Positions 9,408-18,630 are shown, numbered from the stretch's first letter. The stretch: DNA of 64,000 nucleotides from Azovibrio restrictus DSM 23866 (GCF_000429665.1 NZ_AUCH01000006.1:62001-126000), one strand, 5' to 3'. Notes: generated by a model from the letters alone, not told the origin. Numbers and translations: made by a program.

Positions 9408-10247
9408 ATGGCAAAGCTGGCGATACATCTGTTGATCATCGATCCCCAGAACGATTTCTGCGATCTTCCCGAGTCCCTCTGCGACGGCCACGTGCCGGCC
9501 CTGCCGGTGGCCGGGGCCCACGCTGACATGCTGCGCCTGGCGGCGCTGATCGATGCGGGCGGGGCGGGCCTGACGGAAATTTCCGTGACCCTGGATTCCC
9601 ACCAGCGCCTGGACATCGCCCACCCCACTTTCTGGGTTCAGGGGGACGGGCAGGAGGTGGCGCCCTTCACCCCGATCCGGGCCGCCCAGGTCCGGGACGG
9701 GGGCTACCGGCCCCGGGCGGCCAAGGCCCTGCCCCGGGTGCATGCCTATCTGCAGGCCCTGGAAGCCGCCGGGCGCTACACCCACATGGTCTGGCCGGTG
9801 CACTGCGAGCTGGGCACCTGGGGCCACAACGTGCACGCTGCCCTGCGGGCCGCCTACAACCGCTGGGAAGAGGCGGGCGGCACCGGGGTGCACAAGGTGA
9901 TCAAGGGCACCCACCCCTGGACCGAGCACTACAGCGCCATCCGCGCCGAGGTGCCGGACCCGGCGGTCCCCGAGACCCTGCTCAACGAGCATCTGCTGGC
10001 CCGGCTGGCTGCCGCCGACCAGGTGCTGATCGCCGGCGAGGCGGGCAGCCACTGCGTCAAGGCCACCACCGAGCACATCGTCGAGGCGCTGGGGCCGGGC
10101 CGGCTGGTGCTGCTCCAGGATTGCATGAGCCCGGTGGGCGGCTTTGAAGCCCAATACCAGGACTTCCTCCAGGCCATGGCGGCCCGGGGCGTCCGCATCG
10201 CCAGCAGCGGGGAACTGCTCCCCGAACTGCAGGCCAACGCCGGCTGA
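9408..10247 (+). CDS. pncA: Nicotinamidase-like cysteine hydrolase (isochorismatase fold)
   Basis: A 279-residue enzyme predicted to deamidate nicotinamide to nicotinate. The nicotinamidase triad is visible: Asp12 (IIDPQNDF), Lys166 (VIKGTHP) and Cys216 (GSHCVKAT). The metal-site pattern Asp63-x-His65...His72 (DSH and AHP) is also present. It is longer than E. coli PncA (about 213 residues) through internal insertions. The ATG at 9408 is preceded by AGGAG with a seven-base gap. It is the first gene of the operon pncA-pncB-nadE-nadM, which supports the function. Confidence 0.85.
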   Translation: MAKLAIHLLIIDPQNDFCDLPESLCDGHVPALPVAGAHADMLRLAALIDAGGAGLTEISVTLDSHQRLDIAHPTFWVQGDGQEVAPFTPIRAAQVRDGGYRPRAAKALPRVHAYLQALEAAGRYTHMVWPVHCELGTWGHNVHAALRAAYNRWEEAGGTGVHKVIKGTHPWTEHYSAIRAEVPDPAVPETLLNEHLLARLAAADQVLIAGEAGSHCVKATTEHIVEALGPGRLVLLQDCMSPVGGFEAQYQDFLQAMAARGVRIASSGELLPELQANAG

Positions 10248-10269
10248 GGCCGGTTGTCAGGAGAACATC

Positions 10270-11496
10270 ATGGACAGTCAACAACCCGTCGTGCAGAGCC
10301 TGCTGGAGAACGATCTCTACAAATTCACCATGTGGCAGGCCCTGCTGCACAGTCATCCCGATGCCCGCACCGAGTACCGCTTCGTCTGCCGCAACAGCCC
10401 CGCCTTTCCTCTGGCGGAGCTGCGCCAGGCGGTGGAACTGGAGCTGGACCGGCTCTGCAGCCTCAGCTTCACCCAGGAGGAGCTGGACTACCTGAGCAGC
10501 CTGCGCTTCATCAAGAGCGATTTCGTGGACTTCCTTTCCGTCTTCCGCTTCCAGCGCCGCTTCATCCAGGTGGACGTGGAGGGGGAGCAACTCACCGTGG
10601 TGGCCCGGGGCCCCATGGTGCACGTCATGGCCTTCGAGATCTTCGTGCTCTACATCGTCAATGAGCTCTACTTCCGCCGCCTGGGCGGGGCGGATGCGGC
10701 TCTGGTCGAAGCCCGGCAGCGACTGCAGGCCAAGATCGCCCTGGTGCGCCGGGAGGCCGCCGACCTGGGCGGCGCCGAGCCCTTCGTGCTCACCGACTTC
10801 GGCCTGCGCCGCCGCTACTCGGGGGCCTGGCAGGAAGAGGTGGTGCGCACCCTGGCCGAGGCCCTGCCCGAACACTTCCGCGGCACCTCCAATGTTTACC
10901 TGGCCAAGAAGCTGGGCCTGGTGCCCATCGGCACCATGGCCCACGAATACCTGCAGGCCTACCAGGCCTTCGGCTTTCGCCTGCGGGATTTCCAGAAGGC
11001 GGCCCTGGAGGGCTGGGTGCAGGAATACCGGGGCGACCTGGGCATCGCGCTTACCGACGTGGTGGGCATGGACGCCTTCCTGCGCGATTTCGACCTCTAT
11101 TTCGCCAAGCTCTTCGACGGCCTCCGGCACGACTCCGGCGACCCGGTGGCCTGGGGCGAGAAGGCCATCGCCCACTACCGTTCCCTGCGCATCGACCCCA
11201 ACACCAAGCGCCTGGTGTTCTCGGACGGCCTCGACATACCCCGGGCCCTGGCCCTGTACCGGCACTTCAAGGGGCGCATCCAGACCTCCTACGGCATCGG
11301 TACCGACCTGACCAACGACACGCCCTACAAGGCCCTGAACATCGTCATGAAGCTGATCTCCTGCAACGGCCAGCCGGTGGCCAAGCTCTCGGATGCTCCG
11401 GGCAAGACCCTGTGCGAGGACCAGACCTTCCTCGCCTACCTGCGCCAGGTGTTCCAGCACCCGGCCGTGCCGGTCCCGGCGGGAGGTGGATCATGA
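10270..11496 (+). CDS. pncB: Nicotinate phosphoribosyltransferase
   Basis: 408 residues. It converts nicotinate and PRPP to nicotinate mononucleotide, the step after PncA in the Preiss-Handler route. Family features include an early [14 protein letters not shown] segment, the central [20 protein letters not shown] segment with its conserved His, and a C-terminal [14 protein letters not shown] motif. The start at 10270 has AGGAG upstream. The stop overlaps the nadE start as ATGA. Confidence 0.95.
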   Translation: MDSQQPVVQSLLENDLYKFTMWQALLHSHPDARTEYRFVCRNSPAFPLAELRQAVELELDRLCSLSFTQEELDYLSSLRFIKSDFVDFLSVFRFQRRFIQVDVEGEQLTVVARGPMVHVMAFEIFVLYIVNELYFRRLGGADAALVEARQRLQAKIALVRREAADLGGAEPFVLTDFGLRRRYSGAWQEEVVRTLAEALPEHFRGTSNVYLAKKLGLVPIGTMAHEYLQAYQAFGFRLRDFQKAALEGWVQEYRGDLGIALTDVVGMDAFLRDFDLYFAKLFDGLRHDSGDPVAWGEKAIAHYRSLRIDPNTKRLVFSDGLDIPRALALYRHFKGRIQTSYGIGTDLTNDTPYKALNIVMKLISCNGQPVAKLSDAPGKTLCEDQTFLAYLRQVFQHPAVPVPAGGGS

Positions 11497-13223
11497 GCGC
11501 CCTGAGGATCAGCCTGGCCCAGCTCAATCCCACCATCGGCGACCTGGAAGGCAACAGCGCCCTGATGCTCGCCGCAGCCCGCCAGGCCCAGGCTGACGGA
11601 GCCCAGCTGGTGGTATTCCCGGAGCTTTCCCTGACCGGCTATTCCCCCGGCGACCTGCTCCTGGAAGCGGACTTCCTCGCCCGGGTGGAAGCGGCACTGG
11701 CCGCCCTGGTGGAAGCCAGCCGCTGCACCCCCGGGCTGTACTGGGTGGTGGGCGCCCCCACCCGGCGCCGCGGCCCCGGCAAACCCCTGGCCAACAGCCT
11801 GCTGGTGCTCCAGGACGGCCAGCTGCGGCTCAGCTACGCCAAGCAGCTGCTGCCCACCTACAACGTCTTCGACGAGCGCCGCTACTTCGAGCCGGGCCCG
11901 GAGCCCGGTGCGGACCCGGTGCCCCTGCTGCAGATCGGCCCGGCCCGGGTGGGCTTCCTGATCTGCGAGGACGGCTGGAACGACGCCGGCCAGGATTACC
12001 CGGTGAACCCCTTTGCCGCCCTGGCCGAGGCGGCCCCGGACCTGGTGGTCTCCATCAACGCCAGCCCCTCCAGCATCGGCAAGCGCGAACAGCGGCACGC
12101 CCTGTTCGCCGCCGCCAGCCGCCGGCACGGCCTGCCCATGGTGTACGTGAACCAGGTGGGCGGCCACGACCAGCTGGTGTTCGACGGGGCCTCCTTCGCG
12201 GTGAGTCCGGAAGCCGGCGTGGTGTTCGAGTCGCCCCGCTTCGCTCAGTCGGTGGATACCCTGCTGCTGGCGAACGGCCGCTTCAGCGCCCCGGACGGCA
12301 GCCCCCTGGCGCCGGTGCCCGCCGCCGGCCTGCCGGTCATGGAGTTCTACCGCCGCCAGATCGTCCTGGGTTTGCAGGACTACGCCCGCCGCTGCGGCTT
12401 CAGGAAGGCCCTGGTGGGCTCCTCCGGCGGCATCGACAGCGCCCTCACCCTGGCCCTGGCGGTGGAAGCCCTGGGCGCCGAAAACGTGACGGCGGTGACC
12501 CTGCCTTCCCGCTATTCCAGCGCCGGCAGCGTGGACGACTCGGTGGCCCTGTGCGCCAACCTGGGCATCACCCTGCACGAACACCCGATCCGGGACCTGG
12601 TGCAGACCTACGAGGCCGGCTTTGCCGCCGCCTTCGGCAGCCCCCTCCAGGGCCTGGCCCTGGAAAACCTCCAGGCCCGGGTGCGCGGCACGGTGCTGAT
12701 GGAATACTCCAACAGCTTCGGCCACCTGCTGCTCACCACCGGCAACAAGAGCGAAATCTCGGTGGGCTACTGCACCCTGTACGGCGACACCAACGGGGGC
12801 CTGGGCCTGATCGGCGACCTCTACAAGACCGAGGTCTTCGACCTGTGCCGGCACCTGAACGAATGCGCCGGGCGGGAGCTGATCCCTACCGCCATCATTG
12901 ACAAGCCCCCCTCGGCAGAACTGGCCCCGGACCAGAAGGACACGGACAGCCTGCCCCCCTACCCGGTGCTGGACGTGATCCTGAAGGTGCTGATCGAGGG
13001 CGAACGCCTGGGCAAGGACGAAAAGGCCGCCGTCCAGGCCGAATACGCCGCCCTCAGCGCCGGGCCGGAAGGCCGGGCCCTGGTGGCCCGCATCCGCCGC
13101 CTGATCGACCGCAACGAATACAAGCGCCGCCAGGCCCCGCCCATCCTGCGCCTGCGCGGCCGGGCCTTCGGCAGTGGCCGGCAGATGCCCATCGCCGCTT
13201 TTTATCCCGCTTTCCAGCCTTGA
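11493..13223 (+). CDS. nadE: Glutamine-dependent NAD+ synthetase
   Basis: 576 residues, a two-domain enzyme that amidates nicotinate adenine dinucleotide to NAD+. The N-terminal nitrilase-type glutaminase has its Glu44-Lys117-Cys158 triad ([26 protein letters not shown]). The C-terminal ATP-pyrophosphatase synthetase has SGGIDS near 311-316 and a TTGNKSE motif. The start at 11493 overlaps the pncB stop (ATGA) and is preceded by GGAGG, showing coupling. Confidence 0.95.
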   Translation: MSALRISLAQLNPTIGDLEGNSALMLAAARQAQADGAQLVVFPELSLTGYSPGDLLLEADFLARVEAALAALVEASRCTPGLYWVVGAPTRRRGPGKPLANSLLVLQDGQLRLSYAKQLLPTYNVFDERRYFEPGPEPGADPVPLLQIGPARVGFLICEDGWNDAGQDYPVNPFAALAEAAPDLVVSINASPSSIGKREQRHALFAAASRRHGLPMVYVNQVGGHDQLVFDGASFAVSPEAGVVFESPRFAQSVDTLLLANGRFSAPDGSPLAPVPAAGLPVMEFYRRQIVLGLQDYARRCGFRKALVGSSGGIDSALTLALAVEALGAENVTAVTLPSRYSSAGSVDDSVALCANLGITLHEHPIRDLVQTYEAGFAAAFGSPLQGLALENLQARVRGTVLMEYSNSFGHLLLTTGNKSEISVGYCTLYGDTNGGLGLIGDLYKTEVFDLCRHLNECAGRELIPTAIIDKPPSAELAPDQKDTDSLPPYPVLDVILKVLIEGERLGKDEKAAVQAEYAALSAGPEGRALVARIRRLIDRNEYKRRQAPPILRLRGRAFGSGRQMPIAAFYPAFQP

Positions 13224-13233
13224 GGAAGACGCC

Positions 13234-14259
13234 ATGAACACCCATTACGACGCCGCCGTCCTGATCGGCCGCTTCCAGCCCTTCCACCGAGGCCACGCCG
13301 CCCTGCTGGCCCGGGCCCTGCAGAGCGCCAGCCGGGTGCTGCTGGTGCTGGGCTCCGCCCACCAGGCCCGGAATGCCAAGAACCCCTTCACCTGGGAGGA
13401 GCGGGCCGCCATGATCGCCGCCACCCTGGACGAGGTCGACGCCGCCCGGGTGGACTTCATCCCCATGCGCGACTACTACGATGACAGCCGCTGGGCCGCC
13501 GCCGTGGAGCAGGCCGTCCAGGCCCGCCTGGGGCCGGCCCCGGCGCGGGTGGCCCTGGTGGGCTACCACAAGGACGCCTCCAGCCACTACCTGCAGCGCT
13601 TTCCCCGCTGGTACTTCGTGGACCTGGGCCGCCAGGGCGAGGTGGACGCCACCGCCATCCGCCAGATCTACTTCGAGGGGGAACACCCGGGCGCCACCCT
13701 GGCCCTGCTCGGCGGCCTGGTGCCCGAAGCCGTCGCCCACTACCTCAAGGGCTGGTCCCGCCTGCCCGCCTACGCCGCCATGGCCGCCGAACACGGGGCC
13801 ATCGAGGCCTACCGCAAGACCTGGGGCAGCGGTCCCTTCGTCACCGTGGACGCGGTGGTCACCGCCGCCGGCCACGTGCTGCTGATCCGCCGGGGCCGCA
13901 GCCCCGGCCAGGGCCAGTGGGCCGTCCCCGGCGGCTTCCTGGACGGCCGCGAGCGGGTCCTGCAAGGGGCGATCCGCGAACTGAGGGAAGAGACCGAACT
14001 AGGCACCCTGGACTCCAGCCTCGAAGGCGCCCTCAAGGGCGTGGCCGTGTTCGACCACCCGGACCGCAGCCAGCGCGGCCGCATCATCACCCACGCCCAC
14101 TGGTTCGCCCTGGACACGGACCGCCTCCCCGACGTCACCGGTGCCGACGACGCCGCCGAAGCCCGCTGGGTGCCGGTGGCGGAACTGGCGGGGATGGAAG
14201 GGCAATTCTTCGAGGACCACTTCCACATCCTCAATCATTTTCTGGGGCTGGTGGGGTGA
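13234..14259 (+). CDS. nadM: Bifunctional NMN adenylyltransferase / Nudix hydrolase
   Basis: 341 residues. The N-terminal nucleotidyltransferase (about 1-175) has GRFQPFHRGH, the HxGH-type site of NadM enzymes. The C-terminal Nudix domain (about 195-341) has a near-canonical box, GGFLDGRE then RELREET, with Glu in place of the usual Gly after EET. The architecture matches known NadM-Nudix fusions, in which NMN is adenylated and ADP-ribose cleaved. GAGGAA precedes the ATG and the gene follows nadE by 10 bases. It is the last gene of the NAD operon. Hydrolysing ADP-ribose would remove the predicted effector of the divergent regulator. Confidence 0.9.
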   Translation: MNTHYDAAVLIGRFQPFHRGHAALLARALQSASRVLLVLGSAHQARNAKNPFTWEERAAMIAATLDEVDAARVDFIPMRDYYDDSRWAAAVEQAVQARLGPAPARVALVGYHKDASSHYLQRFPRWYFVDLGRQGEVDATAIRQIYFEGEHPGATLALLGGLVPEAVAHYLKGWSRLPAYAAMAAEHGAIEAYRKTWGSGPFVTVDAVVTAAGHVLLIRRGRSPGQGQWAVPGGFLDGRERVLQGAIRELREETELGTLDSSLEGALKGVAVFDHPDRSQRGRIITHAHWFALDTDRLPDVTGADDAAEARWVPVAELAGMEGQFFEDHFHILNHFLGLVG

Positions 14260-14450
14260 GGGGAATTGCTACTGAAAGACCAAGAGCATGACACCGAACT
14301 GGGATGCTGGCAGAATCCCTGTGTCATTGAAGGGAGCCGCTCATGGCTGTCAGCCATTCCTGTGAATACATGCAGTATCCGGCTTGCCGCCAGCCTCTGC
14401 CTTGTTTTCAGGGGATGTCCTTTCCAGAATTAGCGGCCAACTAATATCCC

Positions 14451-14768
14451 GTGAGCAATCAGGCGCCGTCTTCCTCCCATCGTCAAAAGCCGTCCTTCTC
14501 GCGTTGGCTCGTTATTGGGCTTGTGGTTCTTGGGTTGGCCTCAGTCTCTGGCCTTGCCTACATGTTGAGCATGGCCGTCAAAATGGTCGCATCTGGGCGT
14601 GGGCTCGAAACCTACCGAACGTTTTGGTTGGTCGAGTTCAACTGGCTCGGTTTTCTCGTTCTTTGCGCAGCAGTCGTATTGGCGCTCGTCGTGGCCGGTT
14701 TCCTACGCCTTCGTGAGCACATGCAATGGCGCTCGCTCGAAAGGAAGTACGGTGGCCAAAAGCGGTAG
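14451..14768 (+). CDS. Small two-helix membrane protein, integron-cassette type (unknown function)
   Basis: A 105-residue protein with two hydrophobic segments (about 20-45 and 62-87) and a basic C-terminus ending ERKYGGQKR. It starts at GTG 14451 with no clear Shine-Dalgarno sequence, which is common for integron cassette genes. Its TAG stop (14766-14768) directly abuts the first base of an attC site, the classical cassette arrangement. Base composition is lower in GC than the flanking NAD and kdp genes. The 191 bases upstream (14260-14450) hold no gene, no clear promoter and no recognisable attC or attI. The family was not recognised. Confidence 0.65.
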   Translation: MSNQAPSSSHRQKPSFSRWLVIGLVVLGLASVSGLAYMLSMAVKMVASGRGLETYRTFWLVEFNWLGFLVLCAAVVLALVVAGFLRLREHMQWRSLERKYGGQKR

Positions 14769-14861
14769 GCCCAACCCGGCGGTCAACCGGACTACCTGCA
14801 AGCTGCGCTTGCAGGTACCGTCCGTCTTCGGCTCCGGCAGCCGGTTACTTCTACGTTGGGG
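14769..14861 (+). repeat. Integron attC recombination site 1
   Basis: Right after the preceding stop codon comes R''-like GCCCAAC (14769-14775), then CGGTCAACCGGAC, which follows the attC pattern CGNTCAANCNGAC. The centre holds a strong hairpin (10-bp arms 14794-14803 and 14807-14816). The 3' side has CCGGTTA, complementary to the 5' L'' part, and ends in R'-like GTTGGGG (14855-14861). Length is 93 bases. The expected recombination point lies between G14855 and T14856. Confidence 0.75.
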
Positions 14862-14869
14862 GCCTTAGC

Positions 14870-15319
14870 GTGGCCACGCTCAACGAGTTCTCGGGGTTCA
14901 ACTGGCACGACAATGCCATTCACGGCATTCGCATTGTCGAGGGCGAAGATGGATGCAGCGGCGATTTGGTGTTGGACATCGACTTCATTGTTGAGTGGCT
15001 TCAACCCGAAGGCGGTGCGAAATGTTTCCGCTTTCGAGTCGCCCCTACAGATCTTACTTTTCACCAGACCACCGACTTGGTCATCTGCATTGACTACGCA
15101 TCGTGCAGCGGCGCCTTTCAACCTATGACCATCCGTCAGATTCACCGAGAGTCCATTACCTATCCGAGCGGTCATCCGGCCTTCGCTTGGAAAATCGAGC
15201 TGAACTGGCCGTCGAATGGCTTCATTTCCTTTCACTCTCCAGGCTTCACGCAAACGGTGAGAACGTTACCCGTTGAAACGGATGCGCAATGTTTGTCACT
15301 AGCACAGCGCAATTCATGA
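14870..15319 (+). CDS. Integron-cassette hypothetical protein
   Basis: 149 residues starting at GTG 14870, eight bases after attC 1. The protein is soluble with no signal peptide. It is rich in aromatic and beta-prone segments (FNWHDNAIHG near the N-terminus, then a LVLDIDFIVEWL stretch). Its TGA stop (15317-15319) shares its last base with attC 2, so gene plus attC form one mobile cassette of about 525 bases (14856-15380). The domain family was not identified; a role in defence or stress is only a guess from what cassettes usually carry. Confidence 0.7.
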   Translation: MATLNEFSGFNWHDNAIHGIRIVEGEDGCSGDLVLDIDFIVEWLQPEGGAKCFRFRVAPTDLTFHQTTDLVICIDYASCSGAFQPMTIRQIHRESITYPSGHPAFAWKIELNWPSNGFISFHSPGFTQTVRTLPVETDAQCLSLAQRNS

Positions 15320-15387
15320 CCCAACCCTGCGTTGCAGGCGCCTTGCGCATAAAGCCGCGCAAGGCGCCTGAACTTGAACGCTGGTCA
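15319..15387 (+). repeat. Integron attC recombination site 2
   Basis: R''-like ACCCAAC (15319-15325) overlaps the stop codon. It is followed by a CGTTGCAGG segment that fits the L'' pattern. A perfect 14-bp inverted repeat (15335-15348 and 15357-15370) forms the core hairpin with an 8-base loop. The 3' arm continues as CTGAACTTGAACG, resembling the L' side of classical attC sites, and ends in a degenerate R' GCTGGTC (15380-15386). The R' is poor, so recombination activity may be reduced. Confidence 0.65.
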
Positions 15388-15426
15388 TCACAATGATTTC
15401 CGACGCACGCCTCTTTCATCTAAGCA

Positions 15427-15765
15427 ATGAAGCTCGACCGAACACGCGAACTTATCCACAGGGGAGTAGATACACAGCAGCCGCTCAATGGGCTCATTCA
15501 TGTCTTGGAGTCGGCGCTTGAATTGGTCGCGCTTCCTGATAACGATTTCTGCTGGTCATCTTGGAAAGATGCTGAGGAAGCGAAAACTGAGATCGAGTCA
15601 ATTGTGCAGTTGCTTCAATCTGGGGGCCTTCCTGATCGTCTTGCGGTTTCGGTTATTTTCGCTCCTACAGGCCCACTTCAAGAAGTAAGCCTCAGCAGCG
15701 GGTGGGCAGACCCATTTCTTAAAGTCGCTGAAAAGTTCGATGATCTTGAAAAGCTCATTTGGTAA
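15427..15765 (+). CDS. Hypothetical protein, possible third cassette gene
   Basis: 112 residues, acidic, predicted soluble and mostly helical in its first two thirds. The ATG is at 15427, 40 bases after attC 2. Composition is like the other cassette genes and lower in GC than the surrounding genome. No attC could be confirmed after its stop; a weak TAAC at 15765 and hairpins at 15806-15822 do not fit the site structure. It may be the last, decayed cassette or a resident gene. Family not recognised. Confidence 0.5.
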   Translation: MKLDRTRELIHRGVDTQQPLNGLIHVLESALELVALPDNDFCWSSWKDAEEAKTEIESIVQLLQSGGLPDRLAVSVIFAPTGPLQEVSLSSGWADPFLKVAEKFDDLEKLIW

Positions 15766-15904
15766 CTGCGCGGCTTCACCGCTCCAGCAGCTTCTCGGAA
15801 ACGTCGCCTCATTCATTGAGGCTTGTTCAGAGTTTCCTTAGCGACATTCACCTCGTATCCGGGCTACCCGATATGGAGCTTGGGCCAGTCAGTCCGGACT
15901 GGCG

Positions 15905-16507
15905 TCACTGGCCAAAGGGGTCTGGTGTCGGGTTCAAGCACTTGCGATAGGGGCCCATCTCCAGCACTTCGTATTTGAGGGGATAGTCGCCCTCGGTGGT
16001 GTCCCAGCCAAAAATGGATTCCATCTCCGTGATTTTCAACTTTACCCTTGCTTCCCAGCACGGCGCTTGGGGGCTCGGCTTGGGGGCTCTGAATTTCTTT
16101 TCGGTCTCGCGGACGTCGGGGAACTGCAGGTACAGTTCATGCCGGAAGAATATGGGGCGTTTTGCTGGCCACGGGGTCTTTTTTTCGCCCCGGAGGGTGA
16201 ATTCATTGATGAACTCCGAGGGCTCCCGCCGCAAGACCCCGGTAATCATTTGCTCCCCTGTAAAGAAGAAGGCTCCGACCTCCGTGGGGTCACCCTGGAT
16301 GTCCTGTATCTGGTAGTTGCAGGCTGCCGTCAGGCTGAGATTCCTGAACTGGGAGGGCGGGGTTTGCAATAACTGCGGGCACGCTTTGCCTCGGCATCGG
16401 GGTAGTTCCGGGGTGGCGTAACCGTGTTTTTCACACAGGTCTTGCGAGGATGAGGCGTGGGCCTGGGGGATGCAAAGCAGGCAGGCGATGAAGGTCAGCA
16501 GGCGCAT
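15905..16507 (-). CDS. Predicted secreted protein of unknown function
   Basis: 200 residues with a clear N-terminal signal peptide (about 1-18, cleavage after AHA). The mature part holds several cysteines (DLCEKHGY, PRCRGKACPQ, AACNYQ, APCWEA, RKCLNP), suggesting disulfides in the periplasm. It is the most downstream gene of a leftward run of six orphan genes. An inverted repeat (GGCCAGT/ACTGGCC, 15883-15913) overlaps its 3' end. Family not recognised. Confidence 0.7.
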   Translation of the reverse strand: MRLLTFIACLLCIPQAHASSSQDLCEKHGYATPELPRCRGKACPQLLQTPPSQFRNLSLTAACNYQIQDIQGDPTEVGAFFFTGEQMITGVLRREPSEFINEFTLRGEKKTPWPAKRPIFFRHELYLQFPDVRETEKKFRAPKPSPQAPCWEARVKLKITEMESIFGWDTTEGDYPLKYEVLEMGPYRKCLNPTPDPFGQ

Positions 16508-16549
16508 GTAGCGGTTCCCGGTTTGGGCTGGGCGCGTGGGCGAGGCCGG

Positions 16550-17272
16550 TCAGGCCGGGCTCAGTGTCCATAGGCCGTGGGGGTTGAAGAACAGGTCTTC
16601 CGCTGCATGCCTGTCGTCTTCTTCACGTGTCAGTCGCCAGGTGGGTTCGTCTGCGGCCAGGCTGAAGGTGTGGCCGGATTCCAGTGCCGGCTCCTCCGTT
16701 ATCTGCCAGTGGTTGAAGCGGTTCATGAGGTCCGCGGCATCAGCCGGCATGAGGGTGCCTGGAACGGCGCAGTCCGGGAGGCCGAAGTGATGCATTCCAC
16801 AGGAGTAGTAGTGCCCCTGGCCGCCTATCAATACGACGGCGGCGCAATAGAGGTCGAAGGGGGATCCGTTCAGTAAGGCAAACCATCGCTCCCAGGTATG
16901 GGCGCAACCGGCGGACTCCACTTTCACTGCATGGCCGCCCAGTTCCTGAAGCAGTCTGGTGAACTTGATCAACCGCTCCCGTTCGGCCCGCAGGTCAAGG
17001 GAGAAATGCAGATACACCGTTGATTCATGACCCTGGACCAAGTCCAGCACTGGCGCCGCGATTCGCCCCTGGCCTGCCAGCTCGAATGCCCTGCCCATCT
17101 CCGGGGAGGCGGCCGTGAATTCGGCCACGACATGCTCTTTATCCCCGAGGTCCGCGAGGATTTTTCCGGCAAACATGAAGCGCCCCGCCGGTTCGTGTGC
17201 GATGACACGCCGGAGAAAGTCGTGCTGGTCTTTCCAGGGGCCGGGAATGCAGAGGATCAGGTCATTGATCAT
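16550..17272 (-). CDS. DUF4261-like protein of unknown function
   Basis: 240 residues, soluble. It begins with MINDLILCIPGPW and has a region around GHYYSCGMHHFGLPDC that resembles DUF4261 proteins. That assignment is from memory of the pattern and is moderate only. Six bases separate its start from the stop of the small membrane protein upstream, so the two are probably co-transcribed. No catalytic motif is evident. Confidence 0.65.
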   Translation of the reverse strand: MINDLILCIPGPWKDQHDFLRRVIAHEPAGRFMFAGKILADLGDKEHVVAEFTAASPEMGRAFELAGQGRIAAPVLDLVQGHESTVYLHFSLDLRAERERLIKFTRLLQELGGHAVKVESAGCAHTWERWFALLNGSPFDLYCAAVVLIGGQGHYYSCGMHHFGLPDCAVPGTLMPADAADLMNRFNHWQITEEPALESGHTFSLAADEPTWRLTREEDDRHAAEDLFFNPHGLWTLSPA

Positions 17273-17278
17273 GGTGTT

Positions 17279-17458
17279 TCAGGAATACAGGAGGGTGATG
17301 ACGATGGCGGCGGCGGCGACCATCAGGGCAAGGGCGAGCTCGCCGATTTTCCAGGCCTGTTCTGGCTCCAGCCGGAATCTCCTGCCGATCAGTTTGCCCA
17401 CGATGCCGGCGCACAGGTCGCCGATGGCGATGAGCAGGGCAAGGGCCAGCTCACCCAT
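17279..17458 (-). CDS. Small two-helix membrane protein (59 residues)
   Basis: A short reading frame from ATG 17458 to TGA 17279-17281. It encodes two hydrophobic helices (about 3-20 and 39-57) that both begin with the same word, G-E-L-A-L-A-L. They are joined by a basic/polar linker (KLIGRRFRLEPEQ), so it looks like an internal duplication. It sits between two leftward genes, six bases before the next start, which supports real translation. No family was recognised. A transmembrane hairpin acting as a small regulator or anchor is speculation. Confidence 0.6.
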   Translation of the reverse strand: MGELALALLIAIGDLCAGIVGKLIGRRFRLEPEQAWKIGELALALMVAAAAIVITLLYS

Positions 17459-17530
17459 GAATCTGGCCAGAGCGGTCGGGGGGCGGGGTCTGCATGCAAA
17501 CGCGGTTGCGAGAGGCGTGTGGCCGGGCCT

Positions 17531-18223
17531 TCAAATCTCCTCCGGCACGGTGACGATTTCCTGGTCCAGTTCCTTGCTCAGGGTGGCAAGCGAGAATCGG
17601 GCGTGGTGGATGGCCCGGTCTTTCTGGTAGATGAGGGTGAGGTGCTGGCTGTCCAGCATTTCCCGGGACAGCACCCGGCTCACCCCGTCCAGCACTTCGG
17701 TGAGGCCGGTGCCGTCGGGCTTGGCCAGGGCGATCCGGGAGCGGTCGTCCCGGGACAGCTTGCCGTCGCCGTTGCTGTCGTTGCTGATGTACTCGAAAAA
17801 GAGAGCGCTGGTCGGTGCCTGTTTCGATCCGCTGGACTCGGTTTCGTGGCGTAGTTGTTCCACCGTGAGGATCAGGTTGCTCTGGACCGGAAACAGCCAG
17901 CGGGGCGTCTTGTCCTTCCCGCTCAGGAACAGGACATTGCGGGTCTCGCTGCCGTAGCCGCTGGAATAGAGCTTCCCGGAGCTGTCCCGGGCCGATAGGT
18001 CCAGCATCTGGGTATCGGTACCGTGAATGTTCTCGATCTGGCCGAACTCCAGCAGCACCGGCTTGGCCTCGCCGGCCTGGGTGGCGGGAATCGGCACCGC
18101 CCTGGAGGATTGCCACTGATTTGAGGACCAGATGTTCCAGGCGATGAAAGCGCCCAGGCCCAGCAGGCCAAGCAGCAGCAGGGCGCTATTGATTCTTTTG
18201 ATGAGGGTGAACAGGCGTTCCAT
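17531..18223 (-). CDS. Membrane-anchored protein with EF-hand-like calcium motif
   Basis: 230 residues. One N-terminal membrane helix (about 14-31) anchors a large domain predicted to be periplasmic. Near the middle, NDSNGDGKLSRDD matches the D-x-N/S-x-D-G-x-x-x-x-D calcium-loop pattern of EF-hands and dockerin-like repeats. The rest is unrecognised. It lies 28 bases from the upstream DUF2007-like gene on the same strand, in the six-gene cluster. Confidence 0.65.
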   Translation of the reverse strand: MERLFTLIKRINSALLLLGLLGLGAFIAWNIWSSNQWQSSRAVPIPATQAGEAKPVLLEFGQIENIHGTDTQMLDLSARDSSGKLYSSGYGSETRNVLFLSGKDKTPRWLFPVQSNLILTVEQLRHETESSGSKQAPTSALFFEYISNDSNGDGKLSRDDRSRIALAKPDGTGLTEVLDGVSRVLSREMLDSQHLTLIYQKDRAIHHARFSLATLSKELDQEIVTVPEEI

Positions 18224-18258
18224 GGAAGGCTTCCTGGGGTGGGGTTGAAGGGGGGCGA

Positions 18259-18630
18259 TCAGGCGGCCGGGTCCGGCCCCGGGCCGGTGTCATCCGGGTC
18301 TGGCTCCGGGCTGGGTTTTTGCCGGGGGAAGGGCACCGGCCAGCCGCCCAGCAGGCCTTCGGCGACGACCCGCATCCGGTCCCTGGGGGGCAGGCGGGCC
18401 GCATCACCGTCCCCGTCCCGGAGTGCGGCGAGCAGCTGGGCCGCGTCCTCGAACCAGGCCTCCGGCACCATGATCCTCCGGGTGTTGTAGAGGGCAACCT
18501 GCATACCGGGGTAGAGGCCCCCGAATCCCTGGTTATGCACGTAGTGGGGGATTTCGTGGGCGACCAGCAGGCTCACCATCACGGCGAGTTCGGCTTCGGA
18601 GCGGGGGACCGCGATACTCAGGAATTCCAT
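18259..18630 (-). CDS. DUF2007-like putative signal-transducing protein
   Basis: 123 residues. The first 70 residues resemble DUF2007: an early segment on choosing between paralogous positions (SEAELAVMVSLLVAHEIPHY), a Gly-rich turn, then a strand reading RRIMVPEAW followed by a helix. The C-terminal 25 residues are rich in Pro and Asp and probably unstructured. The start at 18630 is set by the domain limits; the frame continues upstream with unlikely sequence. The family's biochemical role is unknown. Confidence 0.65.
   Translation of the reverse strand: MEFLSIAVPRSEAELAVMVSLLVAHEIPHYVHNQGFGGLYPGMQVALYNTRRIMVPEAWFEDAAQLLAALRDGDGDAARLPPRDRMRVVAEGLLGGWPVPFPRQKPSPEPDPDDTGPGPDPAA

Noticed and set aside
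14260..14450. attI site or integrase remnant upstream of the first cassette gene
   Set aside because: No integrase-like reading frame and no convincing GTTRRRY junction in the stretch.
15806..15822. Hairpin GCCTCA/TGAGGC as a third attC site
   Set aside because: It lacks R'' and R' boxes at the right distance and has no complementary L arms; at most a decayed site or simple hairpin.
15883..15913. GGCCAGT/ACTGGCC inverted repeat as terminator for convergent genes
   Set aside because: No T run on either strand and it overlaps coding sequence; kept only as a remark in the gene entry.
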